DNA of 64,000 bases from Romboutsia_C sp015668195 (GCF_015668195.1 NZ_JADPFC010000001.1:682001-746000), one strand, 5' to 3'. Shown: positions 1 to 9,734, numbered from the stretch's first letter. Notes: generated by a model not told the origin, from the letters alone. Translations and numbers: made by a program.

Positions 1-1118
1 ATGGTGAAGAACTATGTGGCGATAAAGTTGAGTTTTATAATGATGAAGAGATGTTTATAGCAGTACTATCAGATGGGCTTGGAAGTGGAGTAAAAGCAAA
101 TATACTAGCAACTTTAACCTCTAAGATAGCTATAACTATGTTAAAAGAAGGAGTTAAAATAGAAGAAGTAGTAGATACAATAGTAAAAACCTTACCAGTA
201 TGTTCAGAGCGGAATTTGGCATATTCAACTTTTACAATAGTAAAAATAGCAAAAGATAATATTGCTTATATTGCAGAATTTGACAATCCAAGTATATTTT
301 TTCTAAGTGATAGAGAAATAAAAAAAATAGAATGGAGTACTATTGATATAGATGGACGCAAGGTAAAAGAAAGCCAGTTTAAAGTTCATGAAAAAGATAC
401 TTTAGTATTTGTTAGTGATGGAGTCATACATGCTGGAGTTGGAACTATCCTAAATTTAGGGTGGCAGTGGGAAAATGTAGATGAATACTTAAAGAAAAAT
501 ATAAACAAATCTATGTCGGCTAAACAAGTAACGGATTTATTATTAGGGGCTTGCGATCAACTATATATGCAAAAGCCAGGAGATGACACAACCGTAGCCA
601 CTATAAAGGCTATAAGGCGTAAAAATGCAGTATTATTTTCAGGTCCTCCAATAGATAGTGCTATAGATAGTAAAATAGTAGATACTATAATGAAGACTCA
701 TGGCAAAAAGATAGTATGTGGTGGTACTACGGCAAATATAGTAGCAAGAGAACTAGGTGTAGAACTTAAAACTAGTTTTGATATTTTTGATAAAAATATA
801 CCACCTATAGGTTATATAAAGGGGATTGATTTGGTAACAGAAGGTGTATTAACTATTAAGGAAACACTAAAAAATCTTAAAAGAATAAAATATGAAACTA
901 ATTTAAATTTTTTATATAAGGAAGATGGTGCATCAAAATTGGCTAGAATGCTTTATGAAGATTGCACACATATAACTTTAATAGTTGGAAGGGCAATAAA
1001 TCCAGCTCACCAAAATCCTGACTTTCCAAATGAATTAAGTATAAAGCTATATCTTATGAATGCACTTAAAAAAGAGCTAATAGCTTTGGGGAAAATAGTT
1101 GATATAAAATTTTACTAA
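1..1118 (+). CDS. SpoIIE-family protein phosphatase, 5' truncated by window edge
   Basis: The reading frame is already open at base 3, so the N-terminus lies outside the window. The first visible residues contain the PP2C metal motif LCGD, followed by LSDGLGSG, then VSDGVIHAG and KPGDDTTVA. Together these are the Asp/Gly motifs of the SpoIIE/PP2C serine-threonine phosphatase fold. About 170 further residues after the phosphatase core form a separate C-terminal region (CGGTTANIVARELG) whose function I do not know. Proteins of this build are often found beside [FeFe]-hydrogenase-related genes in clostridia. Here the hydrogenase is 13 kb away, so a link is only a suggestion. A strong terminator follows at once, so this gene ends its operon. 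Confidence 0.85.
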   Translation, partial: GEELCGDKVEFYNDEEMFIAVLSDGLGSGVKANILATLTSKIAITMLKEGVKIEEVVDTIVKTLPVCSERNLAYSTFTIVKIAKDNIAYIAEFDNPSIFFLSDREIKKIEWSTIDIDGRKVKESQFKVHEKDTLVFVSDGVIHAGVGTILNLGWQWENVDEYLKKNINKSMSAKQVTDLLLGACDQLYMQKPGDDTTVATIKAIRRKNAVLFSGPPIDSAIDSKIVDTIMKTHGKKIVCGGTTANIVARELGVELKTSFDIFDKNIPPIGYIKGIDLVTEGVLTIKETLKNLKRIKYETNLNFLYKEDGASKLARMLYEDCTHITLIVGRAINPAHQNPDFPNELSIKLYLMNALKKELIALGKIVDIKFY

Positions 1119-1147
1119 AGGCACATTTATGTGCCTTTAGTTTATTA
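1115..1147 (+). terminator. Intrinsic terminator after the phosphatase gene
   Basis: The arms CTAAAGGCACA and TGTGCCTTTAG enclose a 4-nt loop and are followed by a T-rich tail. The 5' arm overlaps the stop codon. Confidence 0.9.
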
Positions 1148-1367
1148 TACAAGTATTTTAACATTTCATAATATAAGTGCATATAACATAAGTATTGGTT
1201 ATTAAAAATTTTATAAAAATTTACGTACTTGAAATTAAAGTTTTATAGTAGTATAATTACTCCTTGATTATAAGAAAAGCAATTATAATTTTAATTTAAA
1301 AAATAATTACTGATTAAATGTTTATATCGGTACAATAACCTTAAAAAATATGAAATGGGGGATGAAT

Positions 1368-2366
1368 TTGGAAACAAATATCACTAAAAGATTAATGATT
1401 AATAAGTTAATTTTACTTATTATCATAATAGCATTTGTAAATATGTTCTCTTTCTTATTTGGAACGGAAAACACCCTAACAGGGGTAACAGTAATAACAG
1501 GTGCATTAATGTTTAAAGATATAGATTTAGGGTACAATGTTAAACAATCTGTATTTATAACTATAGGATTATTTACTTTTATAGGAATAGTTACATATTT
1601 AACTAGTCAAGTTGGAATATTACTTGCTATATTAATAAACCTTATATCAGTATTTATAGTAATCTATATAACATCAGAAAATTTACAAACAAAAGTATTT
1701 TTACCATTTATTTTACTTTATGTATTCTTAGATGGAACGCCTATTGATGAAACACAAGCTATTATGAGGGTAATATCATCTTTTATAGGTGGAATTATAA
1801 TGGCTTTAACACTTTATATAAGCCATAATAAAAAACAAATATCAAAAAAATCTATAAAGGAAGATTTATGTAAAGAAAATATAGATTTTTCTAGTGAAAG
1901 ATTTAGATTTTCAGTAAAAATGGCAATAGGTATAAGTATAGCAATATTTATAGGAAGCGTTTTAAATACTCAAAAGGCTATGTGGATTACTATAGCAGTA
2001 ATGTCATTAACTCAGCCACAACATGAAGATTCAAAACAACGTATGAAAGAAAGACTTATAAGTACAATATTAGGAGCTATAGCCTTTGTTATATTATTTA
2101 AAGTGTTAGTGCCTCAAAAATACTTTACTTTCGTAACACTTAGCTTAGGGTATATATATACATTCATATACGAATATAAAATAAAAATGTTTTTCGTAGC
2201 TATAAATGCTTTAGTAGCATCTATGTTTATATTTAATACACCAACATCTATAGTACTAAGAATTGGATTTTTAGCTATAGGAATATGTGTTGTATATATT
2301 ATAAGTAAAGGTGAAGAAGTTATATCTAAAATAAAAGAGAAAGAGCAATCAGCTATATTTGAATAA
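1368..2366 (+). CDS. FUSC-family integral membrane protein
   Basis: This is a polytopic membrane protein of about 332 residues. It has two hydrophobic blocks separated by a short hydrophilic segment. The second block carries the FUSC-type signature WITIAVMSLTQPQHEDS followed by RMKERLISTILGA. Family members include aromatic-acid exporters such as AaeB and the YccS/YhfK group, but the substrate here is unknown. I chose the TTG at 1368 as start. The only good ribosome site, GGGGG, lies six bases upstream of it, while the in-frame ATG codons at 1350 and 1362 sit before or against that site. It is a single-gene unit between two terminators. Confidence 0.75.
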   Translation: METNITKRLMINKLILLIIIIAFVNMFSFLFGTENTLTGVTVITGALMFKDIDLGYNVKQSVFITIGLFTFIGIVTYLTSQVGILLAILINLISVFIVIYITSENLQTKVFLPFILLYVFLDGTPIDETQAIMRVISSFIGGIIMALTLYISHNKKQISKKSIKEDLCKENIDFSSERFRFSVKMAIGISIAIFIGSVLNTQKAMWITIAVMSLTQPQHEDSKQRMKERLISTILGAIAFVILFKVLVPQKYFTFVTLSLGYIYTFIYEYKIKMFFVAINALVASMFIFNTPTSIVLRIGFLAIGICVVYIISKGEEVISKIKEKEQSAIFE

Positions 2367-2490
2367 TATAATTAAATTAAAAATCAATACTATAGATAGA
2401 AAAGTTTAATCTAAATATAGGATTTTAATTGGAATTAAATTATAAATTTTATATTTTATGAAAGATTTGAGTAAAAAATGTGTTTAAATA

Positions 2491-2526
2491 AAAAGAAGGT
2501 ATAAAATAATTTTTATACCTTCTTTT
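2491..2526. terminator. Bidirectional terminator
   Basis: A perfect 16-bp stem, AAAAGAAGGTATAAAA with its reverse complement around a 4-nt loop, has A- and T-runs on both sides. It serves the FUSC gene on + and the response regulator on -. Confidence 0.92.
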
Positions 2527-2530
2527 GTAT

Positions 2531-3268
2531 TTAAAATCTTTTAGTTCTATAAAATCTGTATAAAAAGTCTTTTTCTAAGGATTTACTTAAAGTTGCACTC
2601 TCTTGAAAATTAATAAACCTTATTTCTAAAGAAGACTTACTAGTAGGAATAACTTTATGTATTAATTTTAGATTAACTATGTAACTTTTATGTGATTTGA
2701 AAAAATTCGGAGGTATTCTTTTTTCTAAATCATCAAAGTTTTCGTAAAATTTTATAATATCATGGTCTTTAGTATATAAGTTTATAGCTCTAGAGTTCTT
2801 TTCAAACATAACTATATCATCGAAATTTAGCATATGTATTTGCTTTCTTATTTTATAAACAAATAAGGTATCATCTATAAAATTTGTTTTAGCTAACTTA
2901 TGAGAATTTATATGATCAATAGCTATATTTACAGAATCGATTATTTTATCACTGGTAAATGGTTTGACTATAAAATCAACAGGATGAACCTTAAAACTTT
3001 CTAAGCTATAATCTGAAAAACCAGTAACAAATATTATATGAATATCTTTGTCGACAGAAGTTATTTCTTTAGCAGTATCAATTCCATTTTTATAAGGCAT
3101 ATCGATATCAATTATAAGCAAATCTATTTTTTCGGATTTAACAAATTCTATAGCTTCGACTCCATTTTTAACTTTTTTTATATAATCAACATATCCAGAT
3201 TCTTTTAAAATTTTTTCTATATCATCTCTTATGGCTTTATCATCATCACATATTAAAACTTTTATCAT
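2531..3268 (-). CDS. LytTR-family response regulator
   Basis: This cytoplasmic response regulator has 245 residues. Residues 1-120 form a receiver domain with the acidic pocket D8/D9/D10, the phospho-acceptor D54 in IIDIDMP, and the conserved lysine in FIVKPF. The C-terminal ~100 residues match a LytTR DNA-binding domain (FKSHKSYIVNL near its end), as in AgrA and VirR. It lies 13 bp downstream of the sensor kinase gene in the same operon. The pair is divergent from an ABC exporter, the usual layout for peptide- or antibiotic-sensing systems, so control of that exporter is a reasonable inference. No convincing pair of LytTR boxes was found in the divergent region. Confidence 0.9.
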   Translation of the reverse strand: MIKVLICDDDKAIRDDIEKILKESGYVDYIKKVKNGVEAIEFVKSEKIDLLIIDIDMPYKNGIDTAKEITSVDKDIHIIFVTGFSDYSLESFKVHPVDFIVKPFTSDKIIDSVNIAIDHINSHKLAKTNFIDDTLFVYKIRKQIHMLNFDDIVMFEKNSRAINLYTKDHDIIKFYENFDDLEKRIPPNFFKSHKSYIVNLKLIHKVIPTSKSSLEIRFINFQESATLSKSLEKDFLYRFYRTKRF

Positions 3269-3281
3269 AAAAATCTCCTAT

Positions 3282-4217
3282 TTAATTATATTTAGGTATT
3301 AATATAGTAAATTCTGTTAAGAAATCATCACTATTTGCAAATATATAATATCCATATTTATCTAGTATATTTTTGACTAAATAAAGACCATATCCCCTAT
3401 CTTGTCCATTTTTAGTAGAAAAGCCTTCTAAAAATATTGCATCAGTATTATATATTTTAGGACCGTTATTTTTTATAGATATAACATATTGAAATTCATC
3501 TTCATAGACAAATAGCTTGATGTATTTATTATCTTTAGATATTGTAGATAATGAATCAATTGCATTATCTATTATATTAAGAAGTACAGAGCTCATTTCA
3601 TTAGGTTCTATAATCAGATTGTCTATAAAATCTTGTATATAAACATCAAAAGTTATATTTTTCATAAGGCATTCTTCGTATTTTAATGATGCTATAGCAT
3701 CAAGGTAAGATACTTTGCCATATCTTGAATTTTTACTTCTAAAACTATTAGATATATTTGTTATATATTCTTTAGCATCATTAGTAAGCCCAGTATTTAA
3801 TAAAGAGTATACTACTTGAAGATGTTTTAGATAATCATGTTTTTGACTTCTAAGTTTAGCAATAATGTTATCGTTATGCTCTATTTTATTATTTGAAGTA
3901 TTTAGATTTTTTTCTTTAATAATATTATCGTCTATTAACTTGATAAACTTATTTCCTATATATATACAAATAATTATTAAAACTAAAGATAATGAAATTT
4001 TAAAAATACCCCTTAAAAAATAATCATTTATAATCTCAAATAAGATATATTTGTATAATCTATTAAATAATAAAAAGGTTATAAATGATATAAAAAATGA
4101 CAGAAAAGACTTTTTAGTTAAAGAAAGTTTTCTATAAAATTCATATCTATTAAATAAAAGGCTAGTACCTATAAACAAAAGAAGTATATATACAGGTAAG
4201 ATATAAATACTATTCAT
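3282..4217 (-). CDS. GHKL sensor histidine kinase, AgrC-like
   Basis: This membrane sensor kinase has 311 residues. The first ~90 residues contain about three hydrophobic segments (near 5-22, 38-52 and 70-88), fewer than the six or seven of classical AgrC. A short linker leads to SQKHDYLKHLQ with H127 as the probable phospho-accepting histidine, the SpoOB/AgrC-type dimerisation box. The ATP-binding GHKL domain shows LLNIIDNAIDSL (N box) and DRGYGLYLVKNIL (G box). It is co-transcribed with the LytTR regulator 13 bp downstream. The stimulus is unknown. The small sensor region and the neighbouring exporter point to an envelope-acting peptide or drug. Confidence 0.88.
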   Translation of the reverse strand: MNSIYILPVYILLLFIGTSLLFNRYEFYRKLSLTKKSFLSFFISFITFLLFNRLYKYILFEIINDYFLRGIFKISLSLVLIIICIYIGNKFIKLIDDNIIKEKNLNTSNNKIEHNDNIIAKLRSQKHDYLKHLQVVYSLLNTGLTNDAKEYITNISNSFRSKNSRYGKVSYLDAIASLKYEECLMKNITFDVYIQDFIDNLIIEPNEMSSVLLNIIDNAIDSLSTISKDNKYIKLFVYEDEFQYVISIKNNGPKIYNTDAIFLEGFSTKNGQDRGYGLYLVKNILDKYGYYIFANSDDFLTEFTILIPKYN

Positions 4218-4427
4218 AATTCCCCCTAAATTTTATATTCTTTAATTAAATTATAACATTTATAAAAAAATATGTAAAAAGTGGAAATCTACAAATAAAG
4301 GCTTTAAACTTGAATATAGATACATAAATTTGTACACAAAACCATTAAAAACTTGAAAAAGTGCAGTTTGCTACATTTTTTTAAAGAAGCTATAATCAAA
4401 TTAATTAAAAGGAAGGAAGTGGTAAGT

Positions 4428-7004
4428 GTGAGGAATGATTTGGAGATGGTTTTTAAATATATAAAAAGCTACAAATCAAGGTCATTGGCTATAGTACTTA
4501 GTGTAGTACTTGCTAGTGCATTAATAGTAGGAGTTGGAACATTATCAAGAAGTGCACAACAAGCAGACTTGGATAGATTAAAAAGAGAAAGTGGAAAGTA
4601 TCATGTATATTTTAAAGATATAAATAAAGAACAGCTTAAAACTGTTAAAAATGGAAAAGACATAAAAGATATAGGAATAACATCTTATTATGCATCAAGT
4701 GATGTTGGTGAAAAACTACCTATAAATATACTTTATTCAGATAAAAATTATTTAAATAGCGATACTGAACTTTTAAAAGGAAGATTTCCAAAGGGGAATA
4801 ATGAAGTAGTAGTAGAAGAGTGGATTTTAAATAGTATGGGCCTTGAGGCTAAACTAAATCAAGAAATAACTTTTAAATTATATAAAAAAGAAAAGCCTGA
4901 AACATTTAAGGTAGTTGGAATACTTAAAGATAGATATAAAGATAAAAGTGTTGGAAGGTGTGAAATGTTTTTAGGTTTAGATGAAAATAAACTTAATAAC
5001 TTTACAGCTCATGTAGAATTTAATGAAAATAGTGATATAAGTAAAAACATATCAAATATAATAAAAGAAGCTAAAATAGATAAAGAAAAACAAGCTGGGA
5101 TAAACTCTATGCTTGTAGATTCTGCAAGAAATAATGGAAGACTAGATTCAGAAAGCAAAAATACATCAATAGTGCTTAGCTTATTTGCAGGACTTGTAAT
5201 ATACAGTATATATACTACATCAATATATCAAAGAATAAGAGAGTATGGAGTATTAAGAGCAATAGGAGCTACTAATTTAAAAGTATTTTTACTTATGCTA
5301 TATGAACTTTTAACATTAAGCATAGTATCAATTCCTATAGGCATAATACTTGGAATGGGTGGAGCACAGTTATTTAATAAGTTTGCAGGGAATATAGAGT
5401 TTGAAGGACCAGTAAAAGAAACTCCATTTGTTATACCTACGCAAGTTATTTTACTATCTATAATATGTATAATTTTAGTAATGTTTGTTATAAGTATATT
5501 AACTTATATAAAGATAAGAAAAATATCACCAATTGAAGCTATAAGAAGAAACTTTAATAAAGATAAAATAAAGAGAAGTAATTTTATAATATCAAGGTTA
5601 AGCAAGAATATATCACCTACTAAAAATATATCTTTAAAAAATATATTTAGAAATAAAAAAGCATTTATAATGATTATGTTTTCTATGAGTATAGGTGGGA
5701 TAATGATTATAAAAACTGATTATAGCTTAACGGGAAGCAAGGAAAGAAATGAAAATAATTACAAAAAATTATATTGGCAAGGAGATTTTATGCTAAGTGT
5801 CAATGGAAGTATTGATGAAGAAAATGGTTTAAAAGATGAAGATATAAAAGACATAAAAAATATAAATGGTATTGATAAAGTTCAAACCGCTAAAATATTA
5901 AATAGTAGAATGCCAGTTAAAAAAGATGATATTTTAAATATGAAATTTTATGAAAGTCAAGCTAAGGGAGGATATGTAGGAAAGGTATTAGATGGACTTT
6001 TAATAGAAGATAAAGAAAATAATGGATATCTATTAAAACAAAAATTAAAAGGCTATAATGATGAAATGCTAGATGAATTAAATAATCACATAGTAAGTGG
6101 TGAGATAAATAAAGAAAAAATGAAAAAAGAAAATTTAGCAGTAGTATATATTCCACATGCTTATGAACCTTATAAAGATTACAAGGATTATTATGATGTA
6201 GGAGATAGTACTTATGGAAAACCAATAGTTGATATAAAAGTAGGAGATACTGTAAAAGTAAAATATCCAAAAGGTAAAATAGATACACAAAAATATTGGC
6301 AAGGTAAAGACAACTATGATTATGATGAATATGAATTTAAAGTAGGAGCAATAGTTGATTATCCTTATGCAGATGATAGTATGTATAGTTCAGAAAATGG
6401 AGTAGACGTTATAATTAGTGATAATCAATTTAAAAATATAACTAATTTAGATAATTATGATTTAGTATATGCAACAATAAAAGATGGAGCAGACCATGAA
6501 TCTATAAATAAACAATTAGGTAAAATAGGTAGTAAAGTGCCAGGAACTACTACTATAGATATGATTAAAGATAAAGAAGATAATGCTAAGATGAATGAAA
6601 AATTCTTAATATATAACTATGGTATAGTAGCTGTTATATTTGTAATAAGTATGTTTAATATAATAAACAACGTAAGTTATAACCTAACATCAAGAACTAG
6701 CGAATTTGGAATGTTAAGAGCAGTTGGAATAAGTGATAAAGACTTTAAAAACATGATAGTATACGAAGGACTACTTTATGGTTTATTCTCAAGTGCTATA
6801 GTAATAGTGTTAGGTATACTACTTCAAATCAGAATGTATAAAAGACTTGGATTTGAAATTATAGGCATAGAGTTTGCTATTGACTATAAACTTTATCTAC
6901 TTATAATAGCAGTTAATATAGTAATAGGATTACTTGCTACATATTTACCAGCAAGAAAAATAAAAGAAACTAATATAGTAGATGCTATAAATATTATAGA
7001 ATAG
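4428..7004 (+). CDS. ABC transporter permease with two FtsX domains
   Basis: This is the membrane subunit of an FtsX/MacB-type ABC exporter, about 858 residues long. An N-terminal membrane segment is followed by a ~220-residue extracytoplasmic domain, a three-helix FtsX block with REYGVLRAIGAT, and a second membrane segment. A large soluble domain then leads to a second FtsX block with SEFGMLRAVGIS. The double unit resembles a duplicated permease. I prefer the GTG at 4428, which has GGAAGGAAGTGG six bases upstream; the frame stays open further upstream but without a ribosome site. Its ATPase follows 11 bp downstream. Divergence from the LytTR system suggests induction by that pair and a role in export or in resistance to antimicrobial peptides. 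Confidence 0.88.
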   Translation: MRNDLEMVFKYIKSYKSRSLAIVLSVVLASALIVGVGTLSRSAQQADLDRLKRESGKYHVYFKDINKEQLKTVKNGKDIKDIGITSYYASSDVGEKLPINILYSDKNYLNSDTELLKGRFPKGNNEVVVEEWILNSMGLEAKLNQEITFKLYKKEKPETFKVVGILKDRYKDKSVGRCEMFLGLDENKLNNFTAHVEFNENSDISKNISNIIKEAKIDKEKQAGINSMLVDSARNNGRLDSESKNTSIVLSLFAGLVIYSIYTTSIYQRIREYGVLRAIGATNLKVFLLMLYELLTLSIVSIPIGIILGMGGAQLFNKFAGNIEFEGPVKETPFVIPTQVILLSIICIILVMFVISILTYIKIRKISPIEAIRRNFNKDKIKRSNFIISRLSKNISPTKNISLKNIFRNKKAFIMIMFSMSIGGIMIIKTDYSLTGSKERNENNYKKLYWQGDFMLSVNGSIDEENGLKDEDIKDIKNINGIDKVQTAKILNSRMPVKKDDILNMKFYESQAKGGYVGKVLDGLLIEDKENNGYLLKQKLKGYNDEMLDELNNHIVSGEINKEKMKKENLAVVYIPHAYEPYKDYKDYYDVGDSTYGKPIVDIKVGDTVKVKYPKGKIDTQKYWQGKDNYDYDEYEFKVGAIVDYPYADDSMYSSENGVDVIISDNQFKNITNLDNYDLVYATIKDGADHESINKQLGKIGSKVPGTTTIDMIKDKEDNAKMNEKFLIYNYGIVAVIFVISMFNIINNVSYNLTSRTSEFGMLRAVGISDKDFKNMIVYEGLLYGLFSSAIVIVLGILLQIRMYKRLGFEIIGIEFAIDYKLYLLIIAVNIVIGLLATYLPARKIKETNIVDAINIIE

Positions 7005-7015
7005 AGGGATTTATT

Positions 7016-7699
7016 ATGGTTATACTTGAAACTATTAATTTAGGTAAAATATATGGAAAAAAAGAAACAACTGTACATGCATTAAATGATGCTAATTTAA
7101 AGATAAACAAAGGGGAATTTGTTGCAATAGTAGGACCTAGTGGAAGCGGAAAAAGTACATTCCTACATTTAGTAGGAGGATTGGAAAGACCAAGTAGTGG
7201 AACTATAAAAGTAGATGGGAAAGATATATGTTGCTTAAGTGATAAGGAACTAGCAAAATATAGAAGACAAAAAGTTGGATTTGTATTTCAACAATACAAT
7301 TTAATACCTGTACTTAACGTAGCTGAAAATATAGAATTGCCAGTAAAATTAGATAATAGAAAAGTTGATAAGAAATATATAAATGACTTAATGGATTTAC
7401 TAGGAATTAGTGATAGAAAAACACATCTTCCTAATCAGTTATCAGGTGGACAACAACAGAGAGTAGCAATAGCTCGTGCACTATCATCAAAACCTAGTAT
7501 AATACTTGCAGATGAACCAACAGGAAACTTAGATACTAAAACTACTGAGGAGGTTATGGAACTTCTTAAGACATCTATAAAAAAATATAATCAAACTCTT
7601 ATAATGATAACTCATAATGAAAATATAGCTAAAAAAGCAGATAGAATAATATCTATAGTAGATGGGAATCTAAGTTTATCTGATAAAGAGTGTATATAA
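7016..7699 (+). CDS. ABC transporter ATP-binding protein (MacB/LolD type)
   Basis: This is a complete ABC ATPase of 227 residues. It has Walker A GPSGSGKST, the Q-loop in VFQQYNL, the signature LSGGQQQRVAIARAL, Walker B IILADEPTGNLD, and the H-loop in MITHNE. The sequence class is that of ATPases partnering FtsX-type permeases (LolD, MacB, BceA). It starts 11 bp after the large permease and ends the operon before a strong terminator. It should energise the 858-residue permease at the cytoplasmic membrane. Confidence 0.95.
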   Translation: MVILETINLGKIYGKKETTVHALNDANLKINKGEFVAIVGPSGSGKSTFLHLVGGLERPSSGTIKVDGKDICCLSDKELAKYRRQKVGFVFQQYNLIPVLNVAENIELPVKLDNRKVDKKYINDLMDLLGISDRKTHLPNQLSGGQQQRVAIARALSSKPSIILADEPTGNLDTKTTEEVMELLKTSIKKYNQTLIMITHNENIAKKADRIISIVDGNLSLSDKECI

Positions 7700-7702
7700 T
7701 AA

Positions 7703-7745
7703 AAAATAACATAGGTCTAATATTAGACCTATGTTATTTTTTTAT
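7703..7745 (+). terminator. Intrinsic terminator of the ABC exporter operon
   Basis: A 17-bp stem (AAAATAACATAGGTCTA with its complement) and a 4-nt loop are followed by a long T-run. Confidence 0.93.
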
Positions 7746-7856
7746 TTAAAAACATTATCATATTACAATTTTGTAAGCTTAATGTAATCTAAATCGATGG
7801 TACATATTAGTAAAAAATAATAAGATATTATCAGAAATCAATACAGGAGGACATAA

Positions 7857-8564
7857 ATGAAATTATTTAGTAATTTTACATTAAAAATCATGGCTATTAT
7901 ATTTATGGCAATGGATCATATTTATACTTATATGAATGGACCATTAAATAATCAAGTGCCTATATGGTTTGGATATTTAGGAAAGTTAGCAGCACCTATA
8001 TTTTTCTATTTAATAGTTGAAGGACTTTATCATACAAGAAGTAAAAGTAAATATATACAAAGGCTTTTCTCAATGGCATTATTAATGATAGGTGTAGATG
8101 TAGTATTTAAGATACACAACAATATATTCTTATCATTAGGATTTGCAGTTTGTATGTTAAGTATGATAGAATATGCAAAATCAAGTACAGATAAATTTAG
8201 TATTCTAAATTGGAAAATTTTATTAGCTATTTTATTTGGAATAGCAGGATTTTTTACAGAAGCATCTTTATATGGAGTGGGTATGGTATTAATATTTTAC
8301 TTCTTAAGAGAAAAAAAGGTTTATATGGCCTTAGCTTACATTGTGTTTAGTTTACTTGGATTAGTAACTATGATTGGACCTGATTTTAAGGAAGCAATAT
8401 TTTTATGGGATTACCAATGGATGATGGTATTTGCAATAATTCCAATACTTATGTACAATGGAAAATTAGGAATATCTAATAAGTTTATAAAGTGGATGTT
8501 TTATTGGTTCTATCCGATTCATTTGATAGTAATAGTATCACTAGCAAAGATGATAAGTATGTAA
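7857..8564 (+). CDS. TraX-family membrane acyltransferase
   Basis: This membrane protein has 235 residues and about seven or eight hydrophobic segments. The N-terminal part shows the TraX family pattern LKIMAIIFMAMDHIYTYM, then GYLGKLAAPIFFYLIVEGL and a C-terminal FYWFYPIHLIVI. TraX acetylates F-pilin in conjugative plasmids. Chromosomal clostridial members are of unknown substrate and belong to the wider acyltransferase-3-like group. There are no conjugation genes nearby, so a role in modifying a surface polymer or protein is more likely here. A good AGGAGG site precedes the ATG, and the gene stands alone between terminators. Confidence 0.85.
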   Translation: MKLFSNFTLKIMAIIFMAMDHIYTYMNGPLNNQVPIWFGYLGKLAAPIFFYLIVEGLYHTRSKSKYIQRLFSMALLMIGVDVVFKIHNNIFLSLGFAVCMLSMIEYAKSSTDKFSILNWKILLAILFGIAGFFTEASLYGVGMVLIFYFLREKKVYMALAYIVFSLLGLVTMIGPDFKEAIFLWDYQWMMVFAIIPILMYNGKLGISNKFIKWMFYWFYPIHLIVIVSLAKMISM

Positions 8565-8586
8565 TCAGTAAATAATATACAAATAG

Positions 8587-8621
8587 GGCTCATTTATATG
8601 TAAATATAAGTGAGCCTTTTT
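8587..8621 (+). terminator. Intrinsic terminator after the TraX-like gene
   Basis: The arms GGCTCATTTATAT and ATATAAGTGAGCC (13 bp, one G-U) are followed by TTTTT. Confidence 0.9.
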
Positions 8622-8767
8622 ATATTAAGTTATTATTTAAATTATAAAGCATATTGGTATATAGATAAAAATGTAAACACATCAAATTCAAAATTAAAGC
8701 TCTTTTTTAGTTTTATTCTAATACTAAAAGGAATTTAATATTATATATCGTATAATATTAGTATCAA

Positions 8768-8794
8768 TATATACTATATGGCATATAATATATA
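8768..8794 (+). promoter_or_regulatory. Near-perfect dyad over the -10 box of the padR operon
   Basis: TATATACTATATG and CATATAATATATA flank a single central G, and 12 of 13 positions are symmetrical. The right arm contains TATAAT at 8784-8789, a likely -10 box about 35 bp before the padR start. PadR repressors commonly autoregulate by binding such dyads, so this is a good operator candidate. AT-rich context makes chance symmetry possible. Confidence 0.5.
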
Positions 8795-8823
8795 AAAACA
8801 TATAATACATTTGGAGGAAAATC

Positions 8824-9144
8824 ATGTCTTTTCAATTAGGTTCTGCTATACTAGACGCATGTGTTTTGGGTCTATTAAGTAGAGAAGATACTTATGGATA
8901 TGTACTAACACAACAAGTCAGAGAAATTGTAGACATTTCAGAATCAACCTTATACCCAGTATTAAGAAGGCTACAGAAAAATGAGTACTTAGAAACTTAT
9001 GATAAAGCATATCAAGGTAGAAATAGACGATATTATAAAATAACCGAATTAGGAATAAAAAAGTATAAAGAATACTTAGTAGAATGGAATGAATATAAAG
9101 AAAATGTAGATAAAATTTTATTAGGAGGAAATAAAAGTGAATAA
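8824..9144 (+). CDS. PadR-family transcriptional regulator
   Basis: This is a small winged-helix regulator of 106 residues. The N-terminal region shows the PadR features DACVLGLLSREDTYGYVLTQ, the recognition segment SESTLYPVLRRLQKNEYL, and a wing with RNRRYYKITELG. PadR proteins usually repress a neighbouring membrane or efflux operon and release DNA on binding a drug-like ligand or under envelope stress. It overlaps the next gene by 8 bp and starts a three-gene operon with DUF1700 and DUF4097 genes, a very common Firmicute arrangement. Confidence 0.93.
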   Translation: MSFQLGSAILDACVLGLLSREDTYGYVLTQQVREIVDISESTLYPVLRRLQKNEYLETYDKAYQGRNRRYYKITELGIKKYKEYLVEWNEYKENVDKILLGGNKSE

Positions 9145-9721
9145 AGATGAGTTTTTGAAAATACTTAGAAAAAAGCTTAAAAGCCTACCTCAAAAAGAGA
9201 TAGATGATGCTTTAATGTATTATGAAGAATACTTTGACGAAGCGGGCATAGATAGTGATCATGATGTACTTTGTGAATTGTCACATCCATCAGATATTGC
9301 ATCACAAATATTATCAGAATATGCAGTTAAGGAGATAAATTCAAAAACTAAATCTATAAAAACAGGTATATCATCTCTTTGGTTTATATTACTTGCAATA
9401 ATAGTATCACCAATAGCTTTTCCAATAGCTTTTCCAATACTTATAACAATTGTAGTTGGTATATTTGTAAGTCTAGTATTAGGATTTGTTTTCTTTATAG
9501 TTACAGGTTCTTTGGTATTTTCAGGTGTAGTAGTACTTTTAAGTGGATTTAAGTATTTGTTTGTAGATATTGCTACTAGCTTAATTTCTATAGGAACTGG
9601 AAGTTTATTAATAGGGATTAGTATTTTAGGTATTATAGTTTCAATATCTTTATTTATCAAAATATCTAAGCTTATAGTTAGTGGGTGTAGTTTGTTATTA
9701 GATAAAATAAAAAATAGATAG
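9137..9721 (+). CDS. DUF1700 (HAAS-domain) membrane protein
   Basis: This protein has 194 residues. Residues 1-65 form the helical HAAS-type region (KLKSLPQKEIDDALMYYEEY, HPSDIASQILSEY). Three or four strongly hydrophobic segments follow, between about residues 75 and 185. DUF1700 proteins are standard partners of PadR regulators and DUF4097 proteins and are thought to act in envelope-stress signalling, but the mechanism is not established. It is translationally coupled to padR through an 8-bp overlap, and the next gene starts 13 bp later. Confidence 0.88.
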   Translation: MNKDEFLKILRKKLKSLPQKEIDDALMYYEEYFDEAGIDSDHDVLCELSHPSDIASQILSEYAVKEINSKTKSIKTGISSLWFILLAIIVSPIAFPIAFPILITIVVGIFVSLVLGFVFFIVTGSLVFSGVVVLLSGFKYLFVDIATSLISIGTGSLLIGISILGIIVSISLFIKISKLIVSGCSLLLDKIKNR

Positions 9722-9734
9722 AAGGAGAGTTTAT

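Noticed and set aside
5962..6288. A 108-codon minus-strand frame rich in Leu and Tyr inside the large permease gene
   Set aside because: It lies opposite a well-supported coding region and its composition mirrors the AT-rich complement. Other such antisense frames in the window were dropped for the same reason.
7857..8564. The TraX-like gene as a sign of a conjugative element
   Set aside because: No other transfer, relaxase or integrase genes are nearby, and chromosomal TraX-like proteins are common in Firmicutes.
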